NCBI GenBank assembly: GCA_965248715.1
Contig: CBDFKB010000008.1
Coordinates: 558,001-622,000, forward strand
DNA: 64,000 bases
Origin: CBDFKB01 sp965248715
GTDB taxonomy: Bacteria > Pseudomonadota > Alphaproteobacteria > Rhizobiales > Rhizobiaceae
Direction of reading: 5' to 3'
Position numbers and translations under genes: made by a program
The notes under the pieces: generated by a model
The model's input: the letters and a program-made list of their open reading frames with translations, nothing else
Database searches by the model: none
What the model was told of the DNA's origin: nothing
In this document: positions 1-8,844 of the stretch, one piece after another
Numbering within the stretch: the stretch's first letter is position 1
Layout of the letters: every line of letters begins with the position of its first letter

Positions 1-83
1 TGGTGTTCTGGATATTCTGTTTCAGTATGAGCCGATATTCGATCTACACCGAACGAAAACTCGATACCGGGCACCGCAGCTAG
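1..83 (+). CDS. aapM: Amino-acid ABC transporter permease, C-terminal end (partial)
   Basis: The window opens inside this gene. Reading from base 3, the last 26 codons end in FCFSMSRYSIYTERK...GHRS and a TAG at 81-83. This tail is characteristic of AapM, an inner-membrane permease of the general L-amino-acid transporter of rhizobia and relatives. It lies just ahead of the matching ATPase gene aapP on the same strand, as expected for an aapJQMP operon. The family call rests on a short tail plus the neighbour, so it is good but not certain. Confidence 0.75.
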   Translation, partial: VFWIFCFSMSRYSIYTERKLDTGHRS

Positions 84-125
84 ATTGCCGCCCAGATATT
101 GAGCAGAAGAGGGAATAAAGCGTTC

Positions 126-1298
126 ATGGCAAATAAACAGCAACCAGAGGCGATTGCCAAACCTACCGATCCGGATGATCTGAAATTAATTTCCGGTGTT
201 GGACCGAAGTTGTCGGGCCTTCTCAACGGGGTCGGTGTTTACAAATTTGAGCAGATCGCTGGTTGGAAAAAGGCCGAGGTGGATTGGGTTGACGATTACC
301 TCAGTTTCAAGGGCCGCATCGAACGCGACGATTGGATCGGACAGTGTCGGCGCTTGATCATGGAGCGCGATGATGCTTCGCAGACCAAGAAACCCAAGAA
401 AAAGACATCCAGCAAATCGGCTGCGGCGAAATCCGGAAAGGCAAATGCCATGAGTAACGACAAATCTGCTGATGCCTCTCCTGTAGCTGCGCTAGCGTCG
501 GCCCCGGTTGCCGCATCGGCCAGTGGTGATCCACCCAAGCGCTCCAGCTTGCACATCTCGGAGACCGATGTGGCGGTTGAAATCGTCGATATGCACAAGT
601 GGTACGGTGAGTTCCATGTGCTCAAGGACATCAATTTGAAAGTTATGCGTGGCGAACGGATCGTTATCGCCGGCCCGTCCGGTTCCGGCAAATCGACCAT
701 GATCCGCTGCATCAATCGGCTCGAAGAACACCAACAGGGCGATATCACTGTCGATGGCATCGAACTGACCAATGACCTTAAAAAGATCGATGTAGTGCGC
801 CGCGAGGTCGGCATGGTGTTCCAACACTTCAACCTGTTCCCGCACCTGACCATTTTGGAAAACTGCACCCTGGCACCGATTTGGGTCCGCAAGATGCCGC
901 AAAAGGAGGCCGATGAGATTGCCATGCGTTATCTTGAAAGGGTCAAAATCCCTGAGCAGGCACTGAAATATCCAGGCCAGCTATCCGGCGGTCAGCAGCA
1001 GCGCGTGGCAATCGCCCGCTCGCTATGCATGAACCCGCGGATCATGTTGTTCGATGAGCCAACCTCGGCGCTTGACCCGGAAATGATCAAGGAAGTGCTC
1101 GACGTTATGGTCGATCTGGCCGAGGAGGGCATGACCATGTTGTGTGTGACCCACGAAATGGGATTTGCCCGTCAGGTAGCCAACCGGGTGATGTTCATGG
1201 ATGAAGGTCAAATCGTCGAGCAGAACGAGCCCGAGGAATTTTTCACCAACCCTCAGCACGAACGTACCAAGCTGTTCTTGAGCCAGATCCTGCACTAG
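126..1298 (+). CDS. aapP: General L-amino-acid ABC transporter ATPase AapP with N-terminal helix-hairpin-helix extension
   Basis: The C-terminal ~245 residues are a polar-amino-acid ABC ATPase very close to AapP: Walker A GPSGSGKST (about residue 183), Q-loop FQHFNLFPH, signature LSGGQQQR (about 284), Walker B IMLFDEPTSALDP, and the ending KLFLSQILH. It would energise uptake through AapQM. Ahead of it is an extra domain of about 70 residues (LKLISGVGPKLSGLLNGVG, then FKGRIERDDWI) followed by a Lys/Ser/Ala-rich linker. This resembles the helix-hairpin-helix tail seen on alphaproteobacterial NuoE and similar proteins and is not usual on AapP. Starts are possible at TTG 99, ATG 126 (AGAGGG upstream) or an internal ATG at 450 that would give a normal-length AapP. 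The TAG stop lies in a CTAG at the edge of a repeat cluster. Confidence 0.9.
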   Translation: MANKQQPEAIAKPTDPDDLKLISGVGPKLSGLLNGVGVYKFEQIAGWKKAEVDWVDDYLSFKGRIERDDWIGQCRRLIMERDDASQTKKPKKKTSSKSAAAKSGKANAMSNDKSADASPVAALASAPVAASASGDPPKRSSLHISETDVAVEIVDMHKWYGEFHVLKDINLKVMRGERIVIAGPSGSGKSTMIRCINRLEEHQQGDITVDGIELTNDLKKIDVVRREVGMVFQHFNLFPHLTILENCTLAPIWVRKMPQKEADEIAMRYLERVKIPEQALKYPGQLSGGQQQRVAIARSLCMNPRIMLFDEPTSALDPEMIKEVLDVMVDLAEEGMTMLCVTHEMGFARQVANRVMFMDEGQIVEQNEPEEFFTNPQHERTKLFLSQILH

Positions 1299-1566
1299 GC
1301 CGTGTCACCCAAAAGTGGGCACCGGTTTTGGGAAAAATGACACGCAAAAACAAAGCGATAGCGCGACGAAGCTATTCCAACGCTTGGTGACAAGCGCTAG
1401 CGCGTATTCCCGAAAAGTGTGTAGCGGTTTTCGGATAAGAATACGTGCCAGGAAAAAAGTGGCCCGCGTATTCCCCAAAAGTGGGCACCGGTTTTGGGAA
1501 AAAGGGCACGCATAAACAAACAGATAGCGCGACGAAGCAAATCTAACGCTTCTTGACAAGCGCTAG
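1295..1566. repeat. Cluster of CTAG-bounded RIME-like palindromic repeats
   Basis: This fills the whole gap between two convergent genes. Unit 1 (1295-1400) starts and ends in CTAG and holds CCCAAAAGTGGGCACCGG, a GATAGCGCGACGAAGC core and a closing arm GACAAGCG. A second unit sharing the CTAG at 1397-1400 is partial (CCGAAAAGTGTGTAGCGG), then a third runs to the CTAG at 1563-1566. The same units recur at 3868, 4386, 39088 and 61050. The core matches the intergenic mosaic repeats (RIME) of Rhizobiales. Both flanking genes take their TAG stop from the outer CTAGs. Confidence 0.85.
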
Positions 1567-2759
1567 TCTTGCGCCCGCCAATCGTGGATCCAGTCGAACT
1601 GGCTGGCGAGCCGTTCTGCAGGCAATCGTTTAAGGACCAGGTCGCGAGCGAACGCGAACGGCATAGGTGTGTGATAGATCATGCGGGTTTTTCGTGCCGC
1701 TTGCCATACCTGCTTGACCCGATCGACCCGTAAAGCAGCATAGCTTTGCGTCGCCTCGGTTGGTGCATCCGGTAGGCGGGCCAGTTGCGCGGCCAGCACG
1801 AATGCATCCTCCAGCCCCATGGCGGCGCCTTGCGCCAGGTAAGGCACCATGGCATGGGCCGCGTCGCCGATCAGGGTAATTGGCACTTTTGCGATGGGGA
1901 AGGCCGGGGGCACTTCGTAAAGCGGCCAAGGTGTCCAACCGCCCGCAATATTTGCCAGATCTGTGAACGGAGCCGCCGATCGGGCGAGAATTGCGCCAGG
2001 GATCGCATCGTCTGGTTGCGCGCGATTTTTCGGTTTTCGAGTATTGGTAATTACAACCAGATTGACATAGCGGCCGCCACTTAGAGGATAGGTGACGATA
2101 TGGGTACCGGAACCAAAATAGACGCTCACCTGCTCAAGATCGAGGCCGGGTGGCAATTCCTGCTTAGCCGAAACCAGGGTGCGCCATGCGGTTTTTCCAG
2201 TGTCACGAGCCGGCTCACCTTTGAGCAATTGGCAGCGCGTGGTGGAGCGCACGCCATCAGCGCCAACCAAGGCGATGCCCCGCAATTCGGTCAATCGGCC
2301 TTGCTCCTGGGTTAACACGGTTACGCCTTGCCGGTGGGTGGCACAGTCGGCAAGCGTGGAGGCAAAGCGCAATTCGATATCGGGATGTTCCAGGCAGGCC
2401 GAGCCTAGCATCTGTTGCAAGTCGGCGCGGTGGATGACCAGATAGGGCAGGTTTTGCCCGCCTTTAGACCGGTTGGTCAATGGCACGCTCGCCAATTGCC
2501 GGCCGGTGCGCAGGCTGCACAATCTGATCGCCCGGGGCGCATGGGCGAGATCACGAACCTGGCGAGCGAGGCCCAGCCAATAAAGGACGCTTAACGCATT
2601 GGGCGAAAGCTGGATGCCGGCACCGAGCGGGTCAAATTTCGGCGCTCGCTCCAGCACCGTTGCCCTGAACCCGCGCCTGGCCAAGCAAAGAGCCGCTGCC
2701 AATCCGGCAATGCCTCCGCCGGCAATGATGACCGTGCGCGCTCTTGGGTCAAAACCCAT
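1563..2759 (-). CDS. FAD-dependent monooxygenase (salicylate hydroxylase-like)
   Basis: This is a 398-residue group A flavoprotein hydroxylase. It has the N-terminal FAD-binding fold VIIAGGGIAGLAAALCLARR (residues 10-29), the DG motif VGADGVRSTTR near 180, and the GD motif LIGDAAHAMVPYLAQGAAMG near 300. Family members use NAD(P)H and O2 to hydroxylate aromatic rings, often salicylate or 3-hydroxybenzoate; the substrate here cannot be told. It is a single gene, convergent with aapP and separated from it only by repeats. Its stop codon is the TAG of the CTAG that closes the repeat cluster. No catabolic partners are adjacent, so the pathway is unknown. Confidence 0.85.
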   Translation of the reverse strand: MGFDPRARTVIIAGGGIAGLAAALCLARRGFRATVLERAPKFDPLGAGIQLSPNALSVLYWLGLARQVRDLAHAPRAIRLCSLRTGRQLASVPLTNRSKGGQNLPYLVIHRADLQQMLGSACLEHPDIELRFASTLADCATHRQGVTVLTQEQGRLTELRGIALVGADGVRSTTRCQLLKGEPARDTGKTAWRTLVSAKQELPPGLDLEQVSVYFGSGTHIVTYPLSGGRYVNLVVITNTRKPKNRAQPDDAIPGAILARSAAPFTDLANIAGGWTPWPLYEVPPAFPIAKVPITLIGDAAHAMVPYLAQGAAMGLEDAFVLAAQLARLPDAPTEATQSYAALRVDRVKQVWQAARKTRMIYHTPMPFAFARDLVLKRLPAERLASQFDWIHDWRAQD

Positions 2760-2924
2760 TTATGTCATCCATTTGGAGCAACATCTGATCACATTGGTTC
2801 GTTTGAGTGCAGGAATTTTGTCCTGTGACGAGAAGCGGAAATCGACGCGGTGTAAACACCGCTAGATTTTCGTGACGACATTCGTGGTGCAAAAGAACAA
2901 GCTCAAGCGTTTGCATTTGGTAGT

Positions 2925-3835
2925 GTCCCGAGACGTGGTGTAAATTTGGTTCCCCGGCGTCGGGTTGCGCCGGTTCAGATGGATGCGATTTGAGCGGCAT
3001 CCAATGTGTCATCGTGGCAGACTTGTTGGACGGTTTCCAGTGTCATGTATCGCCGGGTGAGGGCCCACTCGTCGTTGTGTTCCAGCATGAGGGCGCCGGC
3101 CAAACGGGTGATGGCCGCCTCGTTGGGGGAAGATTCCGACGACATTTGTGCGCCGTTTGATCTCCTTGTTGAGGCGTTCCAGCGGGTTGCTCGAATGAAA
3201 CTCCCGGCCACAAGGCTCCCGCCGCTCGGCATCACGGCGATGCCCAGAACCTCACGGTGGCCGTCCGTGTTGACCGCTACGGCGACTATTGCGGCGATAG
3301 AGATGATGCGCTCGTTGCGGCGCACCTTGAGATAGGTGGCGTCGAGCCACAGGTAGGGCCAATCGCCTTCAAGTGGTGATCGAGAAACGCGTTGACCCGC
3401 TCACCGATCTGCGCACACAGCCGGGAGACCTAGCTCTTTGAGATCCCCGTCATGCCCATGGCTTTGACCAGATCGTCGCCCGACCGGGTCGACAGGCCCT
3501 GGATGTAAGCTTCCTGGGTGACCGCCGTCAGCGCCTTGTCCGCAGTCCGGCGTGGCTCCAGGAACTCAGGGAAATAGGAGCCCTTCCGCAGCTTCGGAAT
3601 GCACACATCGATTGCGCCGGCGCGGGTCTGCCAGGCTCGATCACGATAGCCGTTGCGATAATTGCTGCACGCGTCGGAACGTTTGTGCGTTTGTGCGTTT
3701 GTGCGCCGCACAGCTGGTCGACATCGAGCGCCATCAACCGGTTGGCGATGAAGGAGAGCATCTCGGAAAGAAGTCCGGTATCAAAGGCCTTTTCAAGCAG
3801 TCCTTTTATACCAAGGGAACTTAATATTGACCTAT
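2925..3835 (-). pseudogene. Decayed IS256-family (mutator-type) transposase
   Basis: Transposase fragments are spread over all three minus-strand frames. The N-terminal piece (from about 3848) reads ALDVDQLCGAQTHKR; the next (3711-3430) reads KALTAVTQEAYIQGLSTR and DDLVKAMGMTGISKS then stops; the last (3325-2975) holds VAVNTDGHREVLGI and TRRYMTLETVQQ. These are typical of IS256-family DDE transposases. An 8-base unit, CGTTTGTG, is repeated three times in tandem near 3681-3704 and explains the first frame break as slippage. A likely element end, GTGTCCCGAGACGTGGTG, lies near 2926. No intact reading frame remains, so it cannot move by itself. Confidence 0.85.
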
Positions 3836-3849
3836 TTGATGGATGCAAA
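3806..3849. repeat. 43-bp repeat shared with 24336-24378
   Basis: The stretch from TTATACCAAGGGAACTTAAT to GGATGCAA recurs in inverted orientation at 24336-24378 with no mismatch that I can see. Here it sits at the edge of the IS256 remnant; there it sits between valS and a DapA-family gene. It could be a short intergenic repeat or the end of a lost element. It has no coding content. Confidence 0.6.
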
Positions 3850-3867
3850 CCGGTTGATCCGGCGAGA

Positions 3868-3971
3868 GCGCGTCACCCAAAAGTGGGTAGCGGTTTTCGG
3901 ACAAGAATACGCGCCAAAACAAACAGATAGCGCGACGAAGCTATCCCAACGCTTCGTGACAAGCGTTAGGC
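3868..3971. repeat. RIME-like repeat unit, degenerate
   Basis: It has the same layout as the unit at 1295: CACCCAAAAGTGGGTAGCGG, a GATAGCGCGACGAAGC core and a closing CGTGACAAGCG. Both boundary CTAGs have decayed (the last reads GTTAG). No gene overlaps it. Confidence 0.75.
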
Positions 3972-3992
3972 GCAAAACCCAGCGCGATGCCA

Positions 3993-4045
3993 GGGTATTG
4001 GGCCAGGGTATCGGGCCAGGTATTGGGGCAGGGTATCGGGCAAAT
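3993..4045. repeat. Short tandem repeat, about 13 bp x 4
   Basis: Four imperfect copies of a unit like GGGTATYGGGCCA follow one another. They lie in a gene-free stretch (3972-4473) that otherwise holds only a partial double-hairpin repeat and a RIME fragment. This is probably replication slippage; nothing suggests coding. Confidence 0.6.
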
Positions 4046-4298
4046 CTTGCAACGACGTTGGAAACGTGTGGGCAAAAACCAGCACCGTGGTTTTGCGATA
4101 ATCACCGGTTTAAAACCCAAGCACAGGGCGCTTTTCGGCGCCCGAAATCGAGCGGAAAAGCACCTTTAGTGGGCGGTTTGCTCCACCACGGGAGGTTGGA
4201 TCATGTTGAGATATGAGCACAGTATGGCCGCGCGATTTTGTTCGCTGAAATTGTTGGAGCCCGCTTGTGGTGAGCTCGCACCACGGCTCGGTTTCCGC

Positions 4299-4432
4299 CT
4301 AGAGGTTCGATTGCAACATTTGCGTCCTGTTGCAACACTGTGGTTTGCAAATGTTGGAAACAAAAGAACCACCAGCAACCTGCTAGGCCATAATCCCGAA
4401 AAGTGTGTGGCTGTATTCGGATAAGAATACCC
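4299..4432. repeat. Half of a double-hairpin repeat joined at CTAG to a RIME fragment
   Basis: From CTAG at 4299 to CTAG at 4383-4386 is the first hairpin of the family best seen at 6722-6911 (GGTTCGATTGCAACATTTGC ... AAAGAACCACC), with a variant linker CAACCTG. The second hairpin is missing. At the shared CTAG begins a RIME piece, CCCGAAAAGTGTGTGG. It shows two unrelated repeat families meeting at one CTAG. Confidence 0.7.
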
Positions 4433-4473
4433 AATGAGCGGCCAAGCGGGCGAAATCGGGATATTCGGCCTGA

Positions 4474-5055
4474 TCAGCGCCGTTTGCGCCGGAAAGGCCG
4501 ATCCGGAACTTCAAACCAATCGGGAAATGCCAGGTTGACCGGGCAAATTTCCTGGCGGCAGACTTCCAATTCGCATAACCGGCAGACCACGTGTCGGTCG
4601 TTGCCGGGATGGACAATTGCTGGCATGATCTTGCGCACCAGTTTGCCGAATATGACCAGTTCTTCGGTGTCCAAAAGGTCGGTAATTTTGGAAAGAGCAG
4701 TGCGGCGCGCATCGAGAATATCGGTGAACAAATCTTCGCCGCGCTTGGTCAATTCGATGATAACCGCGCGACGGTCGCCCGAACATCCGCGCATCCGCGC
4801 CACCAAACCTTTTTTCTCCAGCCCATCTAACAGCCGCACTACGCTAGAATGTTGTGAATTGCGCATCTGGCGCAGGCGCTCGATGGTCAGGCCAGGTTCG
4901 GAACCGATCTGCACGATCGCCGAATTTGCCGAACTGCTCAGTCCGGTCGTGGCAATTGCGGCCTCGTCCACGCGGTCAGCAAGTGCACGGGAAAATGCGC
5001 CAATCGCGTTGCCGGTAAACTTGCTGCTTGCGCGCAGCTTTCTAATATTTGCCAT
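4474..5055 (-). CDS. MarR-family transcriptional regulator with Cys-rich tail
   Basis: This is a winged-helix regulator. The reading-head region SSVVRLLDGLEKKGLVARM followed by DRRAVIIELTKRG (mid-protein) is the classic MarR recognition helix and wing. About 190 residues from ATG 5055 (or ATG 5061). The C-terminus extends beyond the usual MarR fold and carries four cysteines, VCRLCELEVCRQEIC, which could bind metal or sense oxidants; that is inference. It stands alone between repeats and a gene-poor stretch, so its target genes are not evident; self-regulation is the family norm. Confidence 0.85.
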   Translation of the reverse strand: MANIRKLRASSKFTGNAIGAFSRALADRVDEAAIATTGLSSSANSAIVQIGSEPGLTIERLRQMRNSQHSSVVRLLDGLEKKGLVARMRGCSGDRRAVIIELTKRGEDLFTDILDARRTALSKITDLLDTEELVIFGKLVRKIMPAIVHPGNDRHVVCRLCELEVCRQEICPVNLAFPDWFEVPDRPFRRKRR

Positions 5056-5731
5056 ATTCATTGCCCCACATACACCAACGTTATAATCGCTGAGCGCCCC
5101 AAATGGTTGACAATAACTTCCGAAAATTTCATTCAACTCTTTGAATTATATATGGAATCAATGTGGATTGTTAATCGCGTCGTGGCCATTTGCATATTTC
5201 ATCAGCGGACGCAGTTTGCGATATGCGCTGCTGAATAAATGTAAGGTGCATAAAATACCATATACCCCTTTAGGGTGAAAGTGTAAAATTGTCACACAAT
5301 GCTTTACCCACGCGCGGCGCGACGCTGCGCACCTGCTTGAAGGAACCAATTTGGCTCGATCAAACGGACTATCAAATCACCTGGCCTACAATTTTTGGTC
5401 GATCCCAGCTGGTTTGAGCACGGCACTTGCCGTGTGCCGCGACCTGCAAATTTTGTCTACCGGAAAGGTTTTATCAGTGATCGGGGCTGCACCAGATTTC
5501 GTGATCGCTCCCGCCTTGACCCTAAAAACTGCAGCCATGCGCCTTTAGTAATTTGACCAGTTCGTGGTGGAAACCGCGCGCCATCAGTGCGGGTTAGTCA
5601 ATTTCACGGCGAACGAAGTTTGGACGCCGATATGATACTGGCTGCGGTTTTCCAGCAAAAGTGTACCAAGATTTTCGTTGGTACATTTTTTATCTCTGTA
5701 ACGAATTGTTTTTATTTAACAAAAATGGCAA
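5056..5731. other. Gene-free stretch upstream of marR
   Basis: I see no recognisable gene in these ~675 bases. Short open frames at 5158-5349 (minus) and 5351-5548 (plus) have no family resemblance or convincing ribosome-binding site. The first ~150 bases are AT-rich and should hold the marR promoter. Confidence 0.5.
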
Positions 5732-5805
5732 TGGAGGCCTCGGAGGGAATCGAACCCCCGTAAAAGGATTTGCAGTCCTCTGCGTAACCACTCCGCCACG
5801 AGGCC
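5732..5805 (-). tRNA. tRNA-Cys (anticodon GCA)
   Basis: The minus strand folds as a tRNA. The acceptor stem GGCCTCG (5805-5799) pairs with CGAGGCC (5742-5736), followed by discriminator T and an encoded CCA. The anticodon arm reads AGGACTGCAAATCCT with GCA in the loop, and the T arm is GGGGGTTCGATTCCC. GCA reads Cys codons UGC and UGU. The CCA being encoded is normal for this group. Confidence 0.95.
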
Positions 5806-6065
5806 ATGCCATACAGGTAGTGTTTACCGTTTGTCCCGGGATCGGCGACCAAGACGGCGCTGATTAACAGAGGGCATACCGATTGCCAAGCGCATTTGCA
5901 ATTATCGTCGACATAGTTGGCAACACCTACGACATTTCTCGCAAACCTGGTTAGCGGTTGGTTTGCTTGCGGTTGCCTTCGGCGAACGGCGGCGATATGG
6001 ATTGACCGCTCTGTGCTACTTCGAGCATGGAACTGAACGTTTCACAAATCTGATCAGGTCAAGCG

Positions 6066-6725
6066 ATGGATAGCTACCAACGAGCCCGCATCCGCATGGT
6101 CGACAATCAGGTCCACACCAATGACGTTACCTCGCACACAGTGCTTGATGCCATGCGCCAGGTGGAGCGCGAACATTTCGTTGCTCCCGAACTAGCCGAA
6201 CTGGCATATATCGATGAAGAAATGGCGGTGGCGTCGGGAAGTCCTCGCCGATTGATGGCACCGGCGGGCTTCGCCAAGTTGGTGCAATTAGCCCAGGTCG
6301 GCGCACAGGATATCGTGCTCGATATCGGCTGTGCAAGCGGCTATTCCAGCGCTATCTTGTCGGTACTTTCGAACTCGGTGGTAGCGCTTGAAGAAGATCC
6401 GGTGCTGGCCACCATCGCCATGCAAAACCTGGCTGATCTCGGTTACGACAACGCTGTGGTAGTCGAGACCAGGCTTGCCGAGGGCTATGCTTGCGAGGGT
6501 CCCTATGATGTGATTTTTCTCGGCGGTGCGGTCGATGAAGTGCCGGCGGCCCTGTCGAACCAACTCAAGGACGGGGGGCGGCTGGTCACGGTGCTTGGAA
6601 CCGGCAATGCTGCGTCCGCGATGGTGTACCTGAAATCCGGTGGTTCGATTGTCGGTCGCGACGCATTTAATTGTTCGGCACCCCAATTGCCCGGATTTCA
6701 AAAGGCGGCTGAATTCAAATTCTAG
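6066..6725 (+). CDS. Protein-L-isoaspartate O-methyltransferase family protein
   Basis: A 219-residue SAM-dependent methyltransferase. The SAM-binding glycine motif is VLDIGCASGYSSAILS (about residues 80-95), followed by the acidic residue region VVALEEDP and the motif PYDVIFLGGAVDEVP. Pcm proteins repair isoaspartyl damage, but this alphaproteobacterial branch, next to tolC, is divergent and its activity is unproven. It is followed in the same direction by tolC and popZ. The TAG stop at 6723-6725 is part of the CTAG that begins the double-hairpin repeat at 6722, so repeat and gene share bases. Confidence 0.85.
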   Translation: MDSYQRARIRMVDNQVHTNDVTSHTVLDAMRQVEREHFVAPELAELAYIDEEMAVASGSPRRLMAPAGFAKLVQLAQVGAQDIVLDIGCASGYSSAILSVLSNSVVALEEDPVLATIAMQNLADLGYDNAVVVETRLAEGYACEGPYDVIFLGGAVDEVPAALSNQLKDGGRLVTVLGTGNAASAMVYLKSGGSIVGRDAFNCSAPQLPGFQKAAEFKF

Positions 6726-6911
6726 TGGTTCGATTCCAACATTTGCGTCCCGTTGCAACACTGTGGTTTGCAAATCTTGGCAACAAAAGAACCACTAGCA
6801 AAATATTGAATCTAGTGGAATTTTTAAATTTGACATTTGACATTTGACATTTGACATTTGACAAACGACGAAGCTGTAAATGGGCACCAAATGTCAAATT
6901 CATACCACTAG
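6722..6911 (+). repeat. Double-hairpin CTAG repeat, copy A (190 bp)
   Basis: The first hairpin (CTAGTGGTTCGATTCC ... AAAGAACCACTAG), a short linker CAAAATATTGAAT, and a second hairpin (CTAGTGGAATTTTTAAAT ... ACCACTAG) make up the element. This copy is 21 bases longer than the 168-169 bp copies because TTTGACA is present four times in tandem near 6833-6862. Other copies: 9795, 41049, 51894, 62803. Confidence 0.85.
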
Positions 6912-7207
6912 TACCATTCGAATACGATAATCGCGCTCCCAATCCTATTGTGGTTCGTGGGTGGAAGTCGCCGAAAAGGCGCGGCGGAGCAAATCTGCAA
7001 CAGATTGCACCGAATACCTATTAGACTATCAACAGGCCCCGGTAGATCGGGCCTCGAATTTGTGTATAAGTGCCATGGTCTAATTTTTCGGTTCACGCTG
7101 ATCGCCGGCACTGCTATTTGGCAAGGATGGCGGTAGGCAGCGGGTTGGTTGTCGGGCGGGTTTACGCTGTTGCAGCTTGGTTTTAGTGAAACCATTTAAC
7201 GGGACGA

Positions 7208-8575
7208 GTGGTGCGTTTGTTGAGTGTGTCGCGGATTGCCGCCGTGTGGATGGCGGTGTTAATATTACCGTTTGGCCAGGCCAGCGCCGAGACGATTTTT
7301 GGCGCTATGGCGAAAGCCTATTCTCGCAATCCGTCCCTGAATGCCCAGCGGGCCGGCACCCGGGCGGTTGACGAGGCGGTTGCGATTGCCAAATCCGGCT
7401 ATCGGCCGCGGGTCAACCTTTCGGCCGACATTGGTTACACCCACACAACGACCAATGGGTTTTCGACCAAGCTAACACCGGGCGGGTTCGGGGTTTCCAT
7501 CTCCCAGACTTTGTATGATTGGAACCGCACCCGCAATTCTGTGCAGTCTGCGGAAGCTGCGGTACTGGCCAGCCGCGAAACCTTGCGCAATGTGGAACAG
7601 AACGTTTTATTCGATGCCGCGTCCGCGTTCATGGATGTGCGTAGAGATGCTGCAATTGCCTCCATTCGATTGCGCAATTTGGAATTTCTCGAAGAGGAAG
7701 TACGCGCGGCACGGACCCGCTTTGATGTTGGCGAGAGCACCCGCACCGACGTTGCCCAGGCCGAAGCCCGCAGGGCGGCAGCGGTCGCCGAGTTGAATGC
7801 GGCGCGCGCGACCTTGAAATCGTCCGGTGCTGTCTATCGCCAAGTTGTCGGCACCGATCCATCCAATTTGAAACCCGGCAATGGGGTCGTGGGTCTGCTG
7901 CCGGCTCATCTTAACCGGGCGCTTGGCATTTCTGCGGTCGAACATCCAGCGATCAAAGCGACCCTGCATCTGGTCGATCAGGCGGGATACGACGTCAAAG
8001 CAGCGCAAAGCGAGTTGCTGCCGACATTGTCGCTGAGCGGATCGGCGACCCGTGGATATGACCGGGCGGCAAGCGGCGCGATTACCGACAGCACGTCGGT
8101 TAGCGCTGCACTTACGGTTCCGATTTATCAAGGCGGCGCAGCATCCGGAGTGGTGCGTCAGCGCAAGGAAACGCTCGGCCAACGCCGTATCGAGGTCGAT
8201 CAATCGCGTGATAATGTGCGCGCCGCAGTGGTTTCCGCCCATAGCCAATTGGAGGCGGCGCGGGCATCGGTTTTCGCTAATCACTCGCAACTGCGCGCCG
8301 CGCGACTGGCGCTTAGCGGTGCGGTGGAGGAGCGCAATGTCGGTCAGCGGACAACCCTTGATGTGCTCAATACCCAACAAGATGTGCTTTCAGCGCAAAT
8401 ATCCCTGGCACAGTCGGAGCGCGACCAGATCGTTGCCGAATATGCACTGCTTTCGGCGGTTGGCCGCTTGAGCGCTCGCACGCTTAATTTGAAGGTTGCG
8501 AGCTACCAGGTTGAAGAGCACTACGAGGCCGTTGTAGACAAATGGTTTGGCTTGCGCACACCAGATCAGCGCTGA
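7208..8575 (+). CDS. tolC: TolC-family outer-membrane efflux protein
   Basis: A 455-residue outer-membrane factor with an N-terminal signal peptide (hydrophobic stretch ending FGQASA, about residue 27) and two related halves rich in coiled-coil (RNVEQNVLFDAASAFMDVRR; later LDVLNTQQDVLSAQISLAQS). Such proteins form trimeric channels for type I secretion and RND or MFP pumps across the periplasm. It starts at GTG (7208 or 7211). It lies 480 bases after the pcm-type gene and before popZ, an arrangement I know from other Rhizobiales. No pump or adaptor gene is next to it, so it is probably a shared exit duct. Confidence 0.9.
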   Translation: MVRLLSVSRIAAVWMAVLILPFGQASAETIFGAMAKAYSRNPSLNAQRAGTRAVDEAVAIAKSGYRPRVNLSADIGYTHTTTNGFSTKLTPGGFGVSISQTLYDWNRTRNSVQSAEAAVLASRETLRNVEQNVLFDAASAFMDVRRDAAIASIRLRNLEFLEEEVRAARTRFDVGESTRTDVAQAEARRAAAVAELNAARATLKSSGAVYRQVVGTDPSNLKPGNGVVGLLPAHLNRALGISAVEHPAIKATLHLVDQAGYDVKAAQSELLPTLSLSGSATRGYDRAASGAITDSTSVSAALTVPIYQGGAASGVVRQRKETLGQRRIEVDQSRDNVRAAVVSAHSQLEAARASVFANHSQLRAARLALSGAVEERNVGQRTTLDVLNTQQDVLSAQISLAQSERDQIVAEYALLSAVGRLSARTLNLKVASYQVEEHYEAVVDKWFGLRTPDQR

Positions 8576-8844
8576 ACTATTGAGCAGCGTTACCGGCTCC
8601 AATTCTAAGCTGGAATTTGCCTGTGGATTTCTTGCCGATTTTCTTTGTCGCAACCCTTACATAAATGACCGCCTTCATTGATAATCACTGTGATTCGGCA
8701 ATTTGGTCACAATTGCTGGGTTGGGTCGTTCAATTATCGGACATGGTTATGCGTAAGCCCGTCAACTGCAGTTGACCCCTCAGGACAGGCTCGTCTGAAT
8801 GGCGTGTCGGTCGTGGCAGAAACGCAACCATGGAGATTTAGTTC

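Noticed and set aside
5158..5548. Two short open frames (minus 5158-5349 and plus 5351-5548)
   Set aside because: No family, no convincing ribosome-binding site, amino-acid composition not protein-like.
7607..8380. A 257-codon open frame on the minus strand
   Set aside because: Antisense of the TolC gene; no motif.
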